The notes under the pieces: model-generated
Told to the model about the DNA's origin: nothing
Database searches by the model: none
Seen by the model: only the letters and a program-made list of their open reading frames with translations
Origin: Curtobacterium sp. L6-1
Lineage (GTDB): Bacteria > Actinomycetota > Actinomycetes > Actinomycetales > Microbacteriaceae
Assembly (NCBI RefSeq): GCF_018885305.1
Contig: NZ_CP076544.1
Span: 2,852,001-2,916,000, forward strand
Length of the DNA stretch: 64,000 nt
Direction of reading: 5' to 3'
Shown here: positions 23,377 through 35,602 of the stretch, one piece after another
Layout of the letters: each line of letters begins with the position of its first letter
Numbering within the stretch: the first letter of the stretch is position 1
Program-made: the position numbers and the translations under genes

Positions 23377-26053
23377 TGCTTGACTCGTCCTCTCCGGCCT
23401 CGACAGGCGCGGCGTCGGTGGGCAGGCCTTCCGTGGAGACTTCCTCCACGAGCGCTGCGTCGGCGGCGTCGGCGACCGCGTCGTCCGGGCTGACGGTCTC
23501 GACCGGGCCCGCGGGCTCGATCTCGGCGTCCTCCTGGTCGTCCAGGTTCCGCTCACTGTTGCGCGCGACGGCGATGATCCGGTCGTTCTCCGCGAACCTC
23601 GCGAAGACGACCCCCATCGTGTCGCGGCCCTTGGCGGGGACCTCGGCCACGGCAGACCTTACCACCTTGCCCGATTGCAGCACGACGAGCACCTCGTCGT
23701 CCTCGCCGACGATGAGCGCCCCGACGAGGTCACCCCGGTCGGCCGCGAGACGAGCGACCTTGATGCCGAGTCCGCCGCGTCCCTGGATGCGGTACTGGTC
23801 GACGGAGGTGCGCTTGGCGTACCCGCCCTCGGTCATGACCCACACGAAGCCGTCGTCCGACACGACCGACGCCGACAGCAGGGTGTCGTCCTCGCGGAAG
23901 GACATGCCCTTCACGCCGGAGGTCGACCGACCCATCGGCCGGAGCGTGTCGTTCGTCGCGGTGAAGCGGAGCGACATGCCGCGGCGGGAGACGAGCAGCA
24001 GGTCGTCGTGCTCGTCGACGAGCAACGCCGAGCGGAGCTTGTCGCCCTCGCGCAGGTTGATCGCGATGATGCCGCCGGTGCGGTTCGTGTCGTACTCGGT
24101 CAGGGCGGTCTTCTTCACGAGACCCTGCTCGGTCGCCAGCACGAGGTACTGCGCGGCCTCGTAGTCGCGGATGTCGAGGACCTGCTGGATCTGCTCGTCG
24201 GGCTGCATCGCCAGCAGGTTCGCCGAGTGCTGACCCTTGGCGTCACGGCCGGCTTCCTGCAGCTCGTACGCCTTGGCCCGGTACACGCGGCCCTGGTCGG
24301 TGAGGAAGAGCAGCCAGTGGTGCGTCGTCGTCACGAAGAAGTGCTCGACGACGTCGTCCGCACGGAGCTGGGCGCCGCGGACCCCACGGCCACCGCGGTG
24401 CTGCGAGCGGTACTGGTCGCTCCGCGTGCGCTTCACGTAGCCACCGCGGGTGATGGTGACGACGACCTCTTCCTCGGGGATGAGGTCTTCCATGCTCATG
24501 TCGCCGTCGAAGCCGAGCATGATCTCGGTCCGGCGGTCGTCGCCGAAGCGGTCGACGATCTCGGTGAGCTCCTCGACGATGATCGTGCGCTGGCGCTCCG
24601 GGCGGGCGAGGATGTCCTCGAAGTCCGCGATCTTCAGTTCGAGGGCCTCGGCCTCCTCGTGGATCTTCTGGCGCTCGAGGGCGGCCAGACGACGCAGCTG
24701 GAGTTCGAGGATCGCGCGGGCCTGGATCTCGTCGACGGAGAGCAGCTCCATCAGGCCGTTGCGCGCCTCCTCCACGTCGGGCGAGCGACGGATGAGGGCG
24801 ATGACCTCGTCGAGGGCGTCGAGCGCCGCGAGGTAGCCGCGCAGGATGTGCGCGCGCTTCTCGGCCTCGCGCAGGCGGAACTGGGTCCGCCGGACGATGA
24901 CCTCGACCTGGTGGTCGACCCACGCCGAGATGAAGCCGTCGAGCGCCAGGGTGCGGGGCACACCGTCGACGATCGCGAGCATGTTCGCGCCGAAGTTCTC
25001 CTGCAGCTGCGTGTGCTTGTACAGGTTGTTGAGCACGACCTTGGCGACGGCGTCGCGCTTGAGCACGATGACGAGGCGCTGCCCCGTGCGGCCCGAGGTC
25101 TCGTCGCGGATGTCGGCGACGCCGGCGAGACGGCCGTCCTTGACGAGCTCGGCGATCTTGATCGCCAGGTTGTCCGGGTTGACCTGGTACGGCAGTTCGG
25201 TGACGACCAGGCACGTGCGGCCCTGGATCTCCTCGACGTTCACGACGGCACGCATCGTGATCGACCCACGACCGGTCCGGTACGCGTCGACGATGCCGCG
25301 GGTGCCGAGGATCTGCGCCCCGGTCGGGAAGTCCGGTCCCTTGATGCGCTGCATGAGCGCCTCGAGGAGTTCCTCGCGCGTCGCCTCCGGGTGCTCGAGC
25401 GCCCAGACGGCGCCCGCGGCGACCTCGCGGAGGTTGTGCGGCGGGATGTTCGTGGCCATGCCGACCGCGATGCCGACCGAACCGTTGACGAGCAGGTTCG
25501 GGAACCGGGACGGCAGGATCGACGGCTCCTGCGTGCGACCGTCGTAGTTGTCCTGGAAGTCGACGGTCTCTTCCTCGATGTCCCGCACCATCTCGAGCGC
25601 GAGGGGGGCCATCTTGGTCTCGGTGTACCGGGGTGCGGCGGCGCCGTCGTTGCCCGGGGAGCCGAAGTTGCCCTGGCCGAGCGCGAGCGGGTACCGCAGC
25701 GACCACGGCTGGACGAGCCGGACGAGGGCGTCGTAGATGGCGCTGTCACCGTGCGGGTGGAACTGGCCCATGACGTCGCCGACCACGCGCGAGCACTTCG
25801 AGAAGGCTCGGTCGGGACGGTACCCACCGTCGTACATCGCGTAGATGACTCGGCGGTGCACCGGCTTCAGGCCGTCGCGCACCTCCGGCAGGGCGCGTCC
25901 GACGATGACCGACATCGCGTAGTCGAGGTACGAGCGCTGCATCTCGAGCTGCAGGTCGACCTGCGAGATGCGGTCACCGGAGACGACGATGTCCCCGCTG
26001 GAGCCGTGCACGATCTCGGGCTCGTCGGCGCCGTTCTCGTTGTCGTCAGCCAT
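23369..26053 (-). CDS. gyrA: DNA gyrase subunit A
   Basis: 894 aa. The breakage-reunion domain has catalytic Y143 in APRYTETK, and the quinolone-resistance region reads [14 protein letters not shown], keeping Ser and Asp at the usual resistance positions. The C-terminal domain has repeated beta-pinwheel blades and the GyrA-box-like [10 protein letters not shown]. The final 50 or so residues are an acidic tail ([19 protein letters not shown]), longer than in E. coli. With GyrB it introduces negative supercoils using ATP. It lies 112 bp after gyrB and overlaps DUF3566. Confidence 0.98.
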   Translation of the reverse strand: MADDNENGADEPEIVHGSSGDIVVSGDRISQVDLQLEMQRSYLDYAMSVIVGRALPEVRDGLKPVHRRVIYAMYDGGYRPDRAFSKCSRVVGDVMGQFHPHGDSAIYDALVRLVQPWSLRYPLALGQGNFGSPGNDGAAAPRYTETKMAPLALEMVRDIEEETVDFQDNYDGRTQEPSILPSRFPNLLVNGSVGIAVGMATNIPPHNLREVAAGAVWALEHPEATREELLEALMQRIKGPDFPTGAQILGTRGIVDAYRTGRGSITMRAVVNVEEIQGRTCLVVTELPYQVNPDNLAIKIAELVKDGRLAGVADIRDETSGRTGQRLVIVLKRDAVAKVVLNNLYKHTQLQENFGANMLAIVDGVPRTLALDGFISAWVDHQVEVIVRRTQFRLREAEKRAHILRGYLAALDALDEVIALIRRSPDVEEARNGLMELLSVDEIQARAILELQLRRLAALERQKIHEEAEALELKIADFEDILARPERQRTIIVEELTEIVDRFGDDRRTEIMLGFDGDMSMEDLIPEEEVVVTITRGGYVKRTRSDQYRSQHRGGRGVRGAQLRADDVVEHFFVTTTHHWLLFLTDQGRVYRAKAYELQEAGRDAKGQHSANLLAMQPDEQIQQVLDIRDYEAAQYLVLATEQGLVKKTALTEYDTNRTGGIIAINLREGDKLRSALLVDEHDDLLLVSRRGMSLRFTATNDTLRPMGRSTSGVKGMSFREDDTLLSASVVSDDGFVWVMTEGGYAKRTSVDQYRIQGRGGLGIKVARLAADRGDLVGALIVGEDDEVLVVLQSGKVVRSAVAEVPAKGRDTMGVVFARFAENDRIIAVARNSERNLDDQEDAEIEPAGPVETVSPDDAVADAADAALVEEVSTEGLPTDAAPVEAGEDESSNE

Positions 26054-26165
26054 GTGCTTGCGTTGCCTTCCTTGACAGCCTGGAGGCTCGTCGTCCGTCG
26101 GTCGCGCCGGGCGCGACCACGAGGGGTCGGGACGGGTCGACGCGGCGTGCGCCGCGCCTCCCGGC

Positions 26166-28277
<2,112 letters not shown>

Positions 28278-28320
28278 TCACAGAGCGACGAATCTCAGAC
28301 GGATGGATGATTTCGTCTGG

Positions 28321-28821
28321 TCAACCGTAGGTATCGCGGGGGCCGCGCCCCTGGACGGACCTGAGGCCGCGTTTCCACGTGGGGGCGTCGGGGCCGGAAA
28401 CCCGGATCGACTCCACGCCCGCCGCCGGGTACCGCTGCGCGATGGTCGTGGTGACCGTCCCCCGCATGAGCCGGAGCTGCGTCGCCCAGGCCGTCGAGTC
28501 GCACCGGATCACCAGTGCGCCCTCCTCGATCGTGACCGGCGTCGAGTGCTTCGCGAGCTCCTCGCCGACCACGCTCGGCCAGTCGACGAACAGTTCGGAG
28601 CGGGCCAGGGGCTCGGTCCAGCCGAGCTCCGCCGTGAGGGCGCCCATCACGTCGCCGAGTCCGGCCGGCTCCCGCCCGCGGCCGTAGGGCACCGAGTCGG
28701 GGTCCTGGCCGGCGGCCCGGCGGCGCCGGGCGTCGATGCCGCGCTTGGAGGGGTCGCCGAAGACGGCCTTGAAGTGCTGGTAGACCCGGGAGGGTTCCGC
28801 TGGCTTCCAGGGCTTGGGCAT
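28321..28821 (-). CDS. DUF721 domain protein (DciA-like)
   Basis: 166 aa. The C-terminal 90 residues match DUF721: WPSVVGEELAKHSTPVTIEEGALVIRC with the conserved 'W-x-x-V-V-G-x-x-x-A-x-H-x-x-P' spacing, then STAWATQLRLM. In many bacteria DUF721 proteins are DciA, which loads the replicative helicase DnaB. Actinobacteria encode the gene between recF and gyrB, as here, which supports a replication role. Start ATG and recF stop share one base (TGATG), so translation is coupled. The N-terminal 45 residues are basic and Pro-rich. Confidence 0.9.
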   Translation of the reverse strand: MPKPWKPAEPSRVYQHFKAVFGDPSKRGIDARRRRAAGQDPDSVPYGRGREPAGLGDVMGALTAELGWTEPLARSELFVDWPSVVGEELAKHSTPVTIEEGALVIRCDSTAWATQLRLMRGTVTTTIAQRYPAAGVESIRVSGPDAPTWKRGLRSVQGRGPRDTYG

Positions 28822-30131
28822 CAGGACGCCGTCCCGGTCGTGGTCGGTCCGGAGGCGTGGCCCGCGTCCGCCACGGCGCCCGCGCCGGACAGGTCCGCGC
28901 CGGACAGGTCCGCGCTGTTCGCTGCGCCCGCGCGATCGGAGCCTGTGGTCCGGTCGACGTCCGCGCCGTCGGTGACGATCGCGCCCGCCTCGATGCGGAC
29001 CGTGTGCGCCGCGAGCTGCGGCGGCACGTCCCCGTGCACGGCGGCCGTGATGAGCACCTGCTCGTAGTCGGCGACCGCTCCGGCCAGGCGTTCCCGGCGG
29101 GACTCGTCGAGTTCGGCGAAGACGTCGTCGAGGATGATGATGGGGTCGCCGAGCGAGGACTCCGCGCGCAGGATCGTCGCTGAGGCCAGCTGGACCGCGA
29201 GCGCGAACGACCACGACTCCCCGTGACTGGCGTACCCGCGTGCCGGTAACCCGTTCAGCTCGAACAGGACGTCGTCGCGGTGGGGCCCGGTGAGCGTCAG
29301 TCCGCGGTCGAGCTCGTCGCGGCGACGGCGCTCGAGCGCTGCCCGGAAGGCGTCCGCCGCCGAGGTGACCGTGACCGGCTCCTCGGGGGTGCCGAGCACC
29401 GGGTCGGTCGCGGCCGCGTCCTCCGGGTCGGCGCCGCGGACGCTGAGGACGCCGGCGATCGTCGCCTGGTGCCGCTCGCCGGCGACGGTCGCGTAGGACT
29501 CGGTCACGAAGGGTGCGAGCCGGCGGGTGAGGTGGTCACGCGCCGCGATGATCTCGGCGCCGAACGCGACGAGCCGGTCGTCCCAGACGTCGAGCGTCGA
29601 GAGCGCCCCGGCCTTCGCACCGGTCGCCCGCGCCGACTTGAGGAGGGTGTTGCGCTGCCGGAGCGTGCGGTCGTAGTCGGCCAGCACGCCCTGCATGCGC
29701 GGTGCGATCTGCACGAGCAGCTCGTCGATCATGCGGCGCCGGCCGGACGGTTCGCCGCGGACGAGCGCCAGGTCCTCCGGGGCGAACAGCACGCTCGTGC
29801 AGTACCGCGGGAGTTCGCGGGGCTTGATCGCCGACCGGTTCACCTGCGCGCGGTTCGACCCCGTGCGGTTGATCTGCACCTCGGCGAGGATGCTGCGGTC
29901 CTCGTGCGCCAGGCGTGCCCGGACGATCGCCGAGTCGCACCCCTGACGGACGAGCGCGGCATCGGTGGGGACGCGGTGGGACCCGAGGGTGGAGAGGTAC
30001 CCGATGGACTCCACCAGGTTGGTCTTGCCCTGGCCGTTGCGGCCGACGAACAGGTTCGGCCCGCGTGCGAAGTCGACGTCCGCCTCCCGGTAGTTCCGGA
30101 AGTCGGAGAGCTGGAGATGGTCGACGTGCAC
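28821..30131 (-). CDS. recF: DNA replication and repair protein RecF
   Basis: 436 aa. The N-terminal ABC ATPase half contains the Walker A GRNGQGKTNLVE (K36), and the C-terminal half has the signature region FALAVQLASATIL and Walker B PIIILDDVFAELDESRR. RecF helps load RecA on single-stranded gaps. It is longer than the usual 360-400 aa because of a C-terminal low-complexity tail (SADLSGADLSGAG). The start is GTG at 30131, giving MHVDHLQLSDFRNY, the family N terminus. It shares a base with the DUF721 gene downstream and lies 36 bp after gnd. Confidence 0.96.
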   Translation of the reverse strand: MHVDHLQLSDFRNYREADVDFARGPNLFVGRNGQGKTNLVESIGYLSTLGSHRVPTDAALVRQGCDSAIVRARLAHEDRSILAEVQINRTGSNRAQVNRSAIKPRELPRYCTSVLFAPEDLALVRGEPSGRRRMIDELLVQIAPRMQGVLADYDRTLRQRNTLLKSARATGAKAGALSTLDVWDDRLVAFGAEIIAARDHLTRRLAPFVTESYATVAGERHQATIAGVLSVRGADPEDAAATDPVLGTPEEPVTVTSAADAFRAALERRRRDELDRGLTLTGPHRDDVLFELNGLPARGYASHGESWSFALAVQLASATILRAESSLGDPIIILDDVFAELDESRRERLAGAVADYEQVLITAAVHGDVPPQLAAHTVRIEAGAIVTDGADVDRTTGSDRAGAANSADLSGADLSGAGAVADAGHASGPTTTGTAS

Positions 30132-30167
30132 GCGGGCCGAGACGGGTCGAGGGGGTGCCCCGACCGA

Positions 30168-31055
30168 CTACGCCTTCTTGACGGCGTGGCCGCCGAACTG
30201 GTTGCGGAGCGCCGCGACGGCCTTCATCGTCGGGGACGCGCTGCCCTGACGCGAGACGAAGCGCGCGAAGATCGACGCCGAGATCGCCGGCATCGGGACC
30301 GCGTGCTCGATGGCCTCCTCGAGGGTCCAACGACCCTCGCCGGAGTCCTCGACGTAGCCCTCGATGGCGTCGAGGCGCGGGTCCTCGTTCAGCGCGAGGA
30401 CCATGAGCTCGAGCAGCCAGGAGCGGACGACCGTGCCGCGCTGCCAACCGGCGAACACGGCGGGGACGTCGGTGATGATGTCCTTCGCCTCAAGGAGCTC
30501 GTAGCCCTCGCCGTACGCCTGCATGATCGCGTACTCGATGCCGTTGTGGACCATCTTCGCGTAGTGCCCCGCGCCGATGCCGCCCGCGTGGGAGAAGCCC
30601 TCTTCGCGGGGACCCTCGGGACGGAGTGCGTCGAAGACGGGCATGGCGAACTCGACGTCCTCGGCCGCGCCGCCGACCATGAGGCCGTACCCGTTGTCCT
30701 TGCCCCAGACACCACCGGAGACACCGGCGTCCATGTAGCGGATGCCGTTCGCGGCGAGCTGCTCGGCGTGGACGGTGTCGTCCAGCCACTTCGAGTTGCC
30801 ACCGTCGATGACGAGGTCGCCCTCGCCGAGCACGCCGGCGAGGTCGGTGATCACGTCGTCGGTGATCTTGCCGTGCGGGACCATCACCCACACGAGCTTC
30901 TTGCCCTCGGGGAGGGCTGCTGCCAGGGCGCCGAGGTCGGCGACGTCGGACACGGCGGGGTTGGCGTCGTAACCGGTCACCTCGATCCCTGCGTTGCGGA
31001 GACGGGCACGCATGTTGTTGCCCATGCGACCGAGGCCGACAAGACCGATGTGCAT
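30168..31055 (-). CDS. gnd: 6-phosphogluconate dehydrogenase, decarboxylating (short type)
   Basis: 295 aa, the short (YqeC/GntZ-like) class. The N terminus MHIGLVGLGRMGNNM is the NAD(P)-binding fold, followed by DGGNSKW and the substrate-binding MDAGVSGGVWGKDNGYG. The later helical part has GAGHYAKMVHNGIEYAIMQAY, the 6PGDH catalytic helix with Lys. It oxidises 6-phosphogluconate to ribulose 5-phosphate and CO2 in the pentose phosphate pathway. Actinobacteria commonly place this gene between dnaN and recF. It is co-directional with both; about 70 bp separate it from dnaN. Confidence 0.94.
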   Translation of the reverse strand: MHIGLVGLGRMGNNMRARLRNAGIEVTGYDANPAVSDVADLGALAAALPEGKKLVWVMVPHGKITDDVITDLAGVLGEGDLVIDGGNSKWLDDTVHAEQLAANGIRYMDAGVSGGVWGKDNGYGLMVGGAAEDVEFAMPVFDALRPEGPREEGFSHAGGIGAGHYAKMVHNGIEYAIMQAYGEGYELLEAKDIITDVPAVFAGWQRGTVVRSWLLELMVLALNEDPRLDAIEGYVEDSGEGRWTLEEAIEHAVPMPAISASIFARFVSRQGSASPTMKAVAALRNQFGGHAVKKA

Positions 31056-31125
31056 GATTTCCTCTTCTTCGTCGATGTCGCGCTGATGCCGGTGTTCGCG
31101 CGTCAGCGCAGGATGCCTGTTGCGG

Positions 31126-32286
31126 CTAGCGCAGCAGCAGGTTGGGCTGCAGCAGGTACCGGTACCCGTCCGTCGCCGGTTCCTCTCGCGAGGACTGGCC
31201 GGTGATCAGCACCGGGCCCGGCTTGTTCGGGTTCTCCGTCTTGGTGAAGGAGATCCGGACGAACTCGGAGTGCACCGCGTTCAACCCGTCCAGGAGGAAG
31301 GCCGGCTTCAACGAGACCACCGTCTCCTCACCGGTCAGCAACGCATCGATCGACTCTGATGCCTGCGCTTGTTCGGAACCGATCGCCTCGAGCGTGAGCC
31401 CGTCGACCGAGAAGGAGAACCGGAGCGCGGCTTCGCGCTCCAGGACGAGGGAGACCCGTCGGACGGCCTCGACCAGTTCCGCGGTGTTGATCACCGCGTG
31501 GTCCTGGACCGTCTCGGGGAAGAGCCGACGCACCGGCGGGTAGTTGCCCTTGATGAGCAGCGAGGTCACGGTCTTGTCGTCGGCGTGGAACGCGATGAGC
31601 TCGCGGTCGGAGCCGCCGCTGATGGACACGGACACCGTCGAGGCCGAGCCGAAGGTGCGGCCCACCTCCTGCAGGGTGCGTGCCGGGACCAGGGCGTGGA
31701 GGGTCGTGGCCGCGTCGCCGTCGGCGGCCGGACGACCCGAGTCCCACTGGATGGTGCGGACCGCGACGCGGTAGCGGTCGGTCGCGATGAGCGAGACGTC
31801 GTGCTCACCGACCTCGAGCTGGACGCCCGTGATCACCGGGGTGACGTCGTCGCGGCTCGCCGCGACGGCCACCTGCGAGACGGCTTCCGAGAAGGAGTCG
31901 CCCGGGATGACACCCGTCTGCGGACCGATCTCGGGGAGCGTCGGGTACTCCTCGACGGGCATGGACAGCAGCGTGAAGTGCGCCGAGCCACAGGTGACCG
32001 TGATGCGGGAGTCCTCGGTGGAGAAGCTGACCGGGGCGTTCGGCAGTCGGCTCGCGATGTCGTTCAGGAGACGGCCGGAGACCAGCACAGTGCCGGGATC
32101 GTCGATCTGTGCGGCGATCGAGGTCTGCGCCGAGACCTCGTAGTCGAACGAGGAGAGCGTGAGCCGGTCGCCCTCGGCGTGGATCAGCACGCCGGAGAGG
32201 ATCGGGAGGGTCGTGCGCTGTGGGAGGAGCTTCACCGCGAAGGAGACGGCTTCGGAGAAGACGTCCCGGTTGACCTCGAACTTCAC
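31126..32286 (-). CDS. dnaN: DNA polymerase III sliding clamp, beta subunit
   Basis: 386 aa. The three-domain clamp begins MKFEVNRDVFSEAVSFAVKLLPQRTTLP and ends RYLLQPNLLLR, a variant of the clamp C-terminal motif. The middle has the usual LFPETVQDHAVI (loop) pattern. The clamp tethers polymerase III and other enzymes to DNA. The start is GTG at 32286: AGGGG lies about 8 bases upstream and the conserved K-F-E/V-R-D follows at once; longer frames run into oriC. It is separated from dnaA by the 461-bp origin region. Confidence 0.97.
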   Translation of the reverse strand: MKFEVNRDVFSEAVSFAVKLLPQRTTLPILSGVLIHAEGDRLTLSSFDYEVSAQTSIAAQIDDPGTVLVSGRLLNDIASRLPNAPVSFSTEDSRITVTCGSAHFTLLSMPVEEYPTLPEIGPQTGVIPGDSFSEAVSQVAVAASRDDVTPVITGVQLEVGEHDVSLIATDRYRVAVRTIQWDSGRPAADGDAATTLHALVPARTLQEVGRTFGSASTVSVSISGGSDRELIAFHADDKTVTSLLIKGNYPPVRRLFPETVQDHAVINTAELVEAVRRVSLVLEREAALRFSFSVDGLTLEAIGSEQAQASESIDALLTGEETVVSLKPAFLLDGLNAVHSEFVRISFTKTENPNKPGPVLITGQSSREEPATDGYRYLLQPNLLLR

Positions 32287-32747
32287 AGCGTGGACCCCTG
32301 TCGATCGGTTGACTGCCCGGCCGCCCCATTGTGGCACAGCGGCGGCAGACCGCGGATTCCTGTCGTTCGGCCCTCCACAAGGTTGGCCCAGGGAGAGGGA
32401 GAGAGAAGAGAGGAGTAATGGTCTTAACGCCTGTGCACACTGTGGACAACTCTGGGGATGCCGCTCCACGACTGGGAACTACAACCGTGTGACTTGTTGG
32501 TGGCGTGTGAGCGCCCTCTGGATGAGGATGGATCATCTATCCACTTCCATCCCCAGTTTCCACAACCACCCCTCCTGCTGTGTACAAGCGGGCGGCGTGT
32601 CCTCCACAGTTATCCACAGGCTTTCCACATTGTGGGGAATCCGCCGCATGGAACCGTCTCAGATGGTGGACGCACGCAGAAGGAGGCCGATCCCGGGTCT
32701 GGGACGGGCCTCCTGGAAGGGGGGTGGCGGGCGCGGAACGCGGACCG
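32287..32747. other. Probable chromosomal replication origin (oriC)
   Basis: The gap between dnaA and dnaN holds a cluster of DnaA-box-like 9-mers: CCCTCCACA at 32371, TGTGGACAA (- strand) at 32441-32449, GTTTCCACA at 32556, TCCTCCACA at 32600, the perfect TTATCCACA at 32610-32618 and CTTTCCACA at 32621. The area is less GC-rich than its neighbours, and a purine-rich tract (about 32396-32416) is followed by GTAATGGTCTTAAC, a possible unwinding element. Genes run away from this point on both sides near it, as expected for replication start. Confidence 0.85.
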
Positions 32748-34205
32748 CTAGCGGTACCGGCGGTCCTGCTTGATGCGGCTCGTGAGCTCCGTCACCTGGT
32801 TGTAGATCGAGCGCCGTTCCTTCATCAGCTCCGCGATCTTCTTGTTCGCGTACATGACCGTGGTGTGGTCGCGGTTGCCGAAGAGCTGGCCGATCTTGGG
32901 CAGCGACAGGCTCGTCAGCTCCCGGCACAGGTACATGGCGATCTGGCGTGCCGTCGCGATCGCCTGCGAACGGGACGACCCGTAGAGGTCGTCGACCGAG
33001 AGCTTGAAGTACTCCGCGGTGTGGTTGATGATGTCCGTCGGCGCGATGACGTTGTCCTCGTCGAGGGTGATCAGGTCCTTGAGGACCGTCTGCACCAGCG
33101 CCATGTCGACGGCGGTCCGGTTCAGGCTCGCGAACGCGGTGACCCGGATGAGCGTGCCCTCGAGCTCGCGGATGTTGCTCGACACCTTCGACGCGATGAA
33201 CTCGAGGATGTCGTCCGGCACCTGCAGGTGGTCGGACTGCGCCTTCTTGCGGAGGATCGCGATGCGCGTCTCGAGGTCCGGGGCCTGGACGTCGGTGATG
33301 AGCCCCCACTCGAAGCGGCTGCGCATCCGGTCCTCGAAGCCGGTCAGGTGCTTCGGCGCGACGTCCGACGTGATGACGACCTGCTTGTTGTGGTCGTGCA
33401 GCGTGTTGAACGTGTGGAAGAAGGCCTCCTGCGTGGAGTCCTTCCCCTGCAGGAACTGGATGTCGTCGATCAGCAGGATGTCGATGTCGCGGTACCGCTG
33501 CTGGAACTGGTTCGAGCGGTTGTTCGCGATCGAGTTGATGAAGTCGTTGGTGAACTCCTCGCTGGACACGTACCGGACGCGGATGCCCGGGTACAGGCTC
33601 TCGGCGTAGTGGCCGATCGCGTGCAGGAGGTGGGTCTTGCCGAGACCCGAGTCGCCGTAGATGAAGAGCGGGTTGTAAGCCTTGGCGGGCGCCTCGGCGA
33701 CGGCGACGGCCGCGGCGTGGGCGAACCGGTTCGAGGCACCGATGACGAAGTTGTCGAAGTTGTACTTCGGGTTGAGCCGGGACTCGGGGCGGCCGCTGGT
33801 GCCCGGGGAGTCGACCTGGCTCGGGACGAAGGGCGCTTCGATGTACTGGCGCGGTGCGGCGCTCTGCTGGACTTGCTCCTGCACGGGTTCGGCGTACGAG
33901 GGCACGGCGACGGCGTCGACCCGCGGCTCCGATGCCATGTCCGGGTTCACCGTGATGGCGAAGTTCGCGACGGAGTCGTCGCCGATGCGGGCGACGGCCT
34001 CGGTGATGGGCACCCGGATCCGCTGCTCGAGCATGCCGCGGGTGAGGTCGTTCGGGACCTCGAGGTACAGGGTTCCGGCCAGCACGCCCTTCGGCTCGAC
34101 GAGGTTGAGGAAGCCGTGCAGCTGCGGCGTGATCCGGTCGTCGTCGGACAGGATGCCGAGCACTGACGACCAGAGGTCCTCGACGGGGTCGGCCGGCATC
34201 GTCAT
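32748..34205 (-). CDS. dnaA: Chromosomal replication initiator DnaA
   Basis: 485 aa. Domain I (about 1-90) is followed by a linker rich in Gln/Pro, then AAA+ domain III with Walker A YGDSGLGKTHLLH and Walker B ILLIDDIQFLQGKD. Domain IV ends with the DNA-binding helix-turn-helix signature GNRDHTTVMYANKKI. It binds DnaA boxes in oriC, opens the DNA and recruits DnaB. The ATG at 34205 was chosen with AGGAG 11 bases upstream; a second ATG lies two codons later. A perfect DnaA box (34419-34427) lies about 215 bp upstream, consistent with autoregulation. Confidence 0.97.
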   Translation of the reverse strand: MTMPADPVEDLWSSVLGILSDDDRITPQLHGFLNLVEPKGVLAGTLYLEVPNDLTRGMLEQRIRVPITEAVARIGDDSVANFAITVNPDMASEPRVDAVAVPSYAEPVQEQVQQSAAPRQYIEAPFVPSQVDSPGTSGRPESRLNPKYNFDNFVIGASNRFAHAAAVAVAEAPAKAYNPLFIYGDSGLGKTHLLHAIGHYAESLYPGIRVRYVSSEEFTNDFINSIANNRSNQFQQRYRDIDILLIDDIQFLQGKDSTQEAFFHTFNTLHDHNKQVVITSDVAPKHLTGFEDRMRSRFEWGLITDVQAPDLETRIAILRKKAQSDHLQVPDDILEFIASKVSSNIRELEGTLIRVTAFASLNRTAVDMALVQTVLKDLITLDEDNVIAPTDIINHTAEYFKLSVDDLYGSSRSQAIATARQIAMYLCRELTSLSLPKIGQLFGNRDHTTVMYANKKIAELMKERRSIYNQVTELTSRIKQDRRYR

Positions 34206-34726
34206 CTCGCGCTGGTCTCCTGGTCTGGTCGCTGGTTGCGGCTTCGGGTGTGCTTCGCCGCTCGGCGGGAGGGCGCGACGTGCTGGGGCTGGTGCTGTGC
34301 TGGTGTCCGTGTCACCGCGACGCGCGCACCGTGCCGGTGCCACCCCGCGTTCGTCGGACGGTCGGGACTCCGCGTCCGCACCGGCCCGTGGTCGCGGGCC
34401 GGCGGACTTCCCACAGGGTTGTCCACAGTGTGCTCCACGGCCCGCTGGACGGTGACCGAGGGGGTACTCCCCCGCAGTACCGGGCTTCCGGCCGTGCGGT
34501 GACACAACTGTAAAGGACCGGAGCGCGTCGCACCGAACGGAAGTTGTCCCCAGTGTGGAGAAACCCGGTGGTGCGTGCGGTGGGCCGGGAGGGGACGACC
34601 GACCATTTGACCTCCCAGCCGTCGTCATCTACCGTTGTCCAGTTGACTGCGGCCGTTCGGTCGCGCCTTCCGCGTCAACCAACGCATACGTGACGGCTCG
34701 CCGCGAGCAGCCGTGTGGAGATCATC
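34206..34726. other. dnaA-rpmH divergent intergenic region
   Basis: 521 bp between divergent genes with no credible gene. It contains a perfect actinobacterial DnaA box TTGTCCACA at 34419-34427 and near-matches around 34405-34438 and 34544-34562 (GTTGTCCCCAGTGTGGAG). Promoters for dnaA and for the rpmH operon must lie here; no -10/-35 could be assigned with confidence, though TCTACCGTT near 34627 lies about 100 bp before rpmH. Confidence 0.65.
34419..34427 (+). promoter_or_regulatory. DnaA box in dnaA upstream region
   Basis: TTGTCCACA matches the actinobacterial DnaA-box consensus exactly. Its position upstream of dnaA suggests binding by DnaA to control its own gene, or an accessory part of the origin. 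Confidence 0.7.
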
Positions 34727-34864
34727 ATGAGCAAGCGCACCTTCCAGCCGAACAACCGCCGCCGCGCCAAGAAGCACGGCTTCCGGGCCCGCATGCGCAC
34801 CCGCGCCGGGCGCGCCATCCTCGCCGCACGTCGCGGCAAGGGGCGCACCGAGCTCTCCGCCTGA
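34727..34864 (+). CDS. rpmH: 50S ribosomal protein L34 (bL34)
   Basis: 45 aa, complete: [20 protein letters not shown] and the conserved R-M-R-T-R-A-G-R, ending GRTELSA. It is an extremely basic small ribosomal protein. The ATG at 34727 has GTGGAG 6-11 bases upstream. It is the first gene of the rpmH-rnpA-yidD-yidC-jag-rsmG operon; rnpA starts 17 bp after its stop. Confidence 0.97.
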   Translation: MSKRTFQPNNRRRAKKHGFRARMRTRAGRAILAARRGKGRTELSA

Positions 34865-34881
34865 TCCGCGGAGTCCTCGTC

Positions 34882-35232
34882 GTGTTGGCCCGAGCCAACC
34901 GCATCGTCCGAGGCGACGACTACCGAACGGTCGTGCGCCGTGGCCGCAGGAGCGCCACGGCGCACGCCGTCGTGTCGGTGGTCCGTCGCCTCGACGACGA
35001 TCGCGGTCCCACCAGGTTCGGGTTCATCGTGGCGAAGACGGTCGGGAACGCGGTCACGCGCAACCTGGTGCGCCGCCGCATGAAGGCGATCGCGCACGGG
35101 CTGCTCCCGAGCGCGCCGCTCGGGTACGACGTCGTCGTGCGCGCACTGCCAGCCGCCGCGCAGGCCGGGTGGCCTACCCTGCTCGAAGACATCTCGCGCT
35201 CCTTCGCGCGCGGTGTGGAGAAGGCAGCATGA
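34882..35232 (+). CDS. rnpA: Ribonuclease P protein component
   Basis: 116 aa. The family motif RFGFIVAKTVGNAVTRNLVRRRMK is present (RNR-like box NLVRRR), with an N terminus LARANRIVRGDDYRTVVRRG. RnpA is the protein cofactor of RNase P, which trims tRNA 5' ends; the RNA subunit is not in this window. The start GTG at 34882 begins V-L-A-R-A-N-R, the usual N terminus; a TTG follows directly. The stop overlaps the yidD start by 4 bp. Confidence 0.95.
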   Translation: MLARANRIVRGDDYRTVVRRGRRSATAHAVVSVVRRLDDDRGPTRFGFIVAKTVGNAVTRNLVRRRMKAIAHGLLPSAPLGYDVVVRALPAAAQAGWPTLLEDISRSFARGVEKAA

Positions 35233-35594
35233 ACCGGTTCCTCTGGGTCCTCGCGTTGCTCCCACGCAACGCGTGCGTCGTCGTGCTCCGGGCCTACCGT
35301 GCGGTGGTCTCGCCGCTCTACGGCAACGTCTGCCGCTACCACCCCTCCTGCTCCCGGTACGCGCTCGAGGCCATCCAGCAGTACGGCGTCGTGCGCGGGT
35401 CGGCCATGGGCGCCTGGCGCATCGCGCGCTGCAACCCCTGGGCCGCCGGTGGCATCGACGACGTCAGGGAACGTCGCCGCCCCTTCAACGTCAGTCGGTT
35501 CGGGTTCGTGCTCGCGCCGATCCCGCAGCAACAGCAGACCTCGGGCGGTCCGGTCCGCCCGGTGCTGCTCCCCCAGCGCACTCGAAAGGCGTGA
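35229..35594 (+). CDS. yidD: Membrane protein insertion efficiency factor YidD
   Basis: 121 aa. It has a short hydrophobic N-terminal helix (FLWVLALLPRNACVVVL), the YidD core YRAVVSPLYGNVCRYHPSCSRYALEAI with its two conserved cysteines, and GAWRIARCNPWAAGG with the third. The C-terminal 45 residues, rich in Arg/Pro/Gln, are longer than in E. coli. It assists YidC in inserting membrane proteins, acting at the inner face of the membrane. The ATG overlaps rnpA (ATGA) and yidC follows after about 8 bp. Confidence 0.95.
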   Translation: MNRFLWVLALLPRNACVVVLRAYRAVVSPLYGNVCRYHPSCSRYALEAIQQYGVVRGSAMGAWRIARCNPWAAGGIDDVRERRRPFNVSRFGFVLAPIPQQQQTSGGPVRPVLLPQRTRKA

Positions 35595-35602
35595 CCGTCC
35601 CC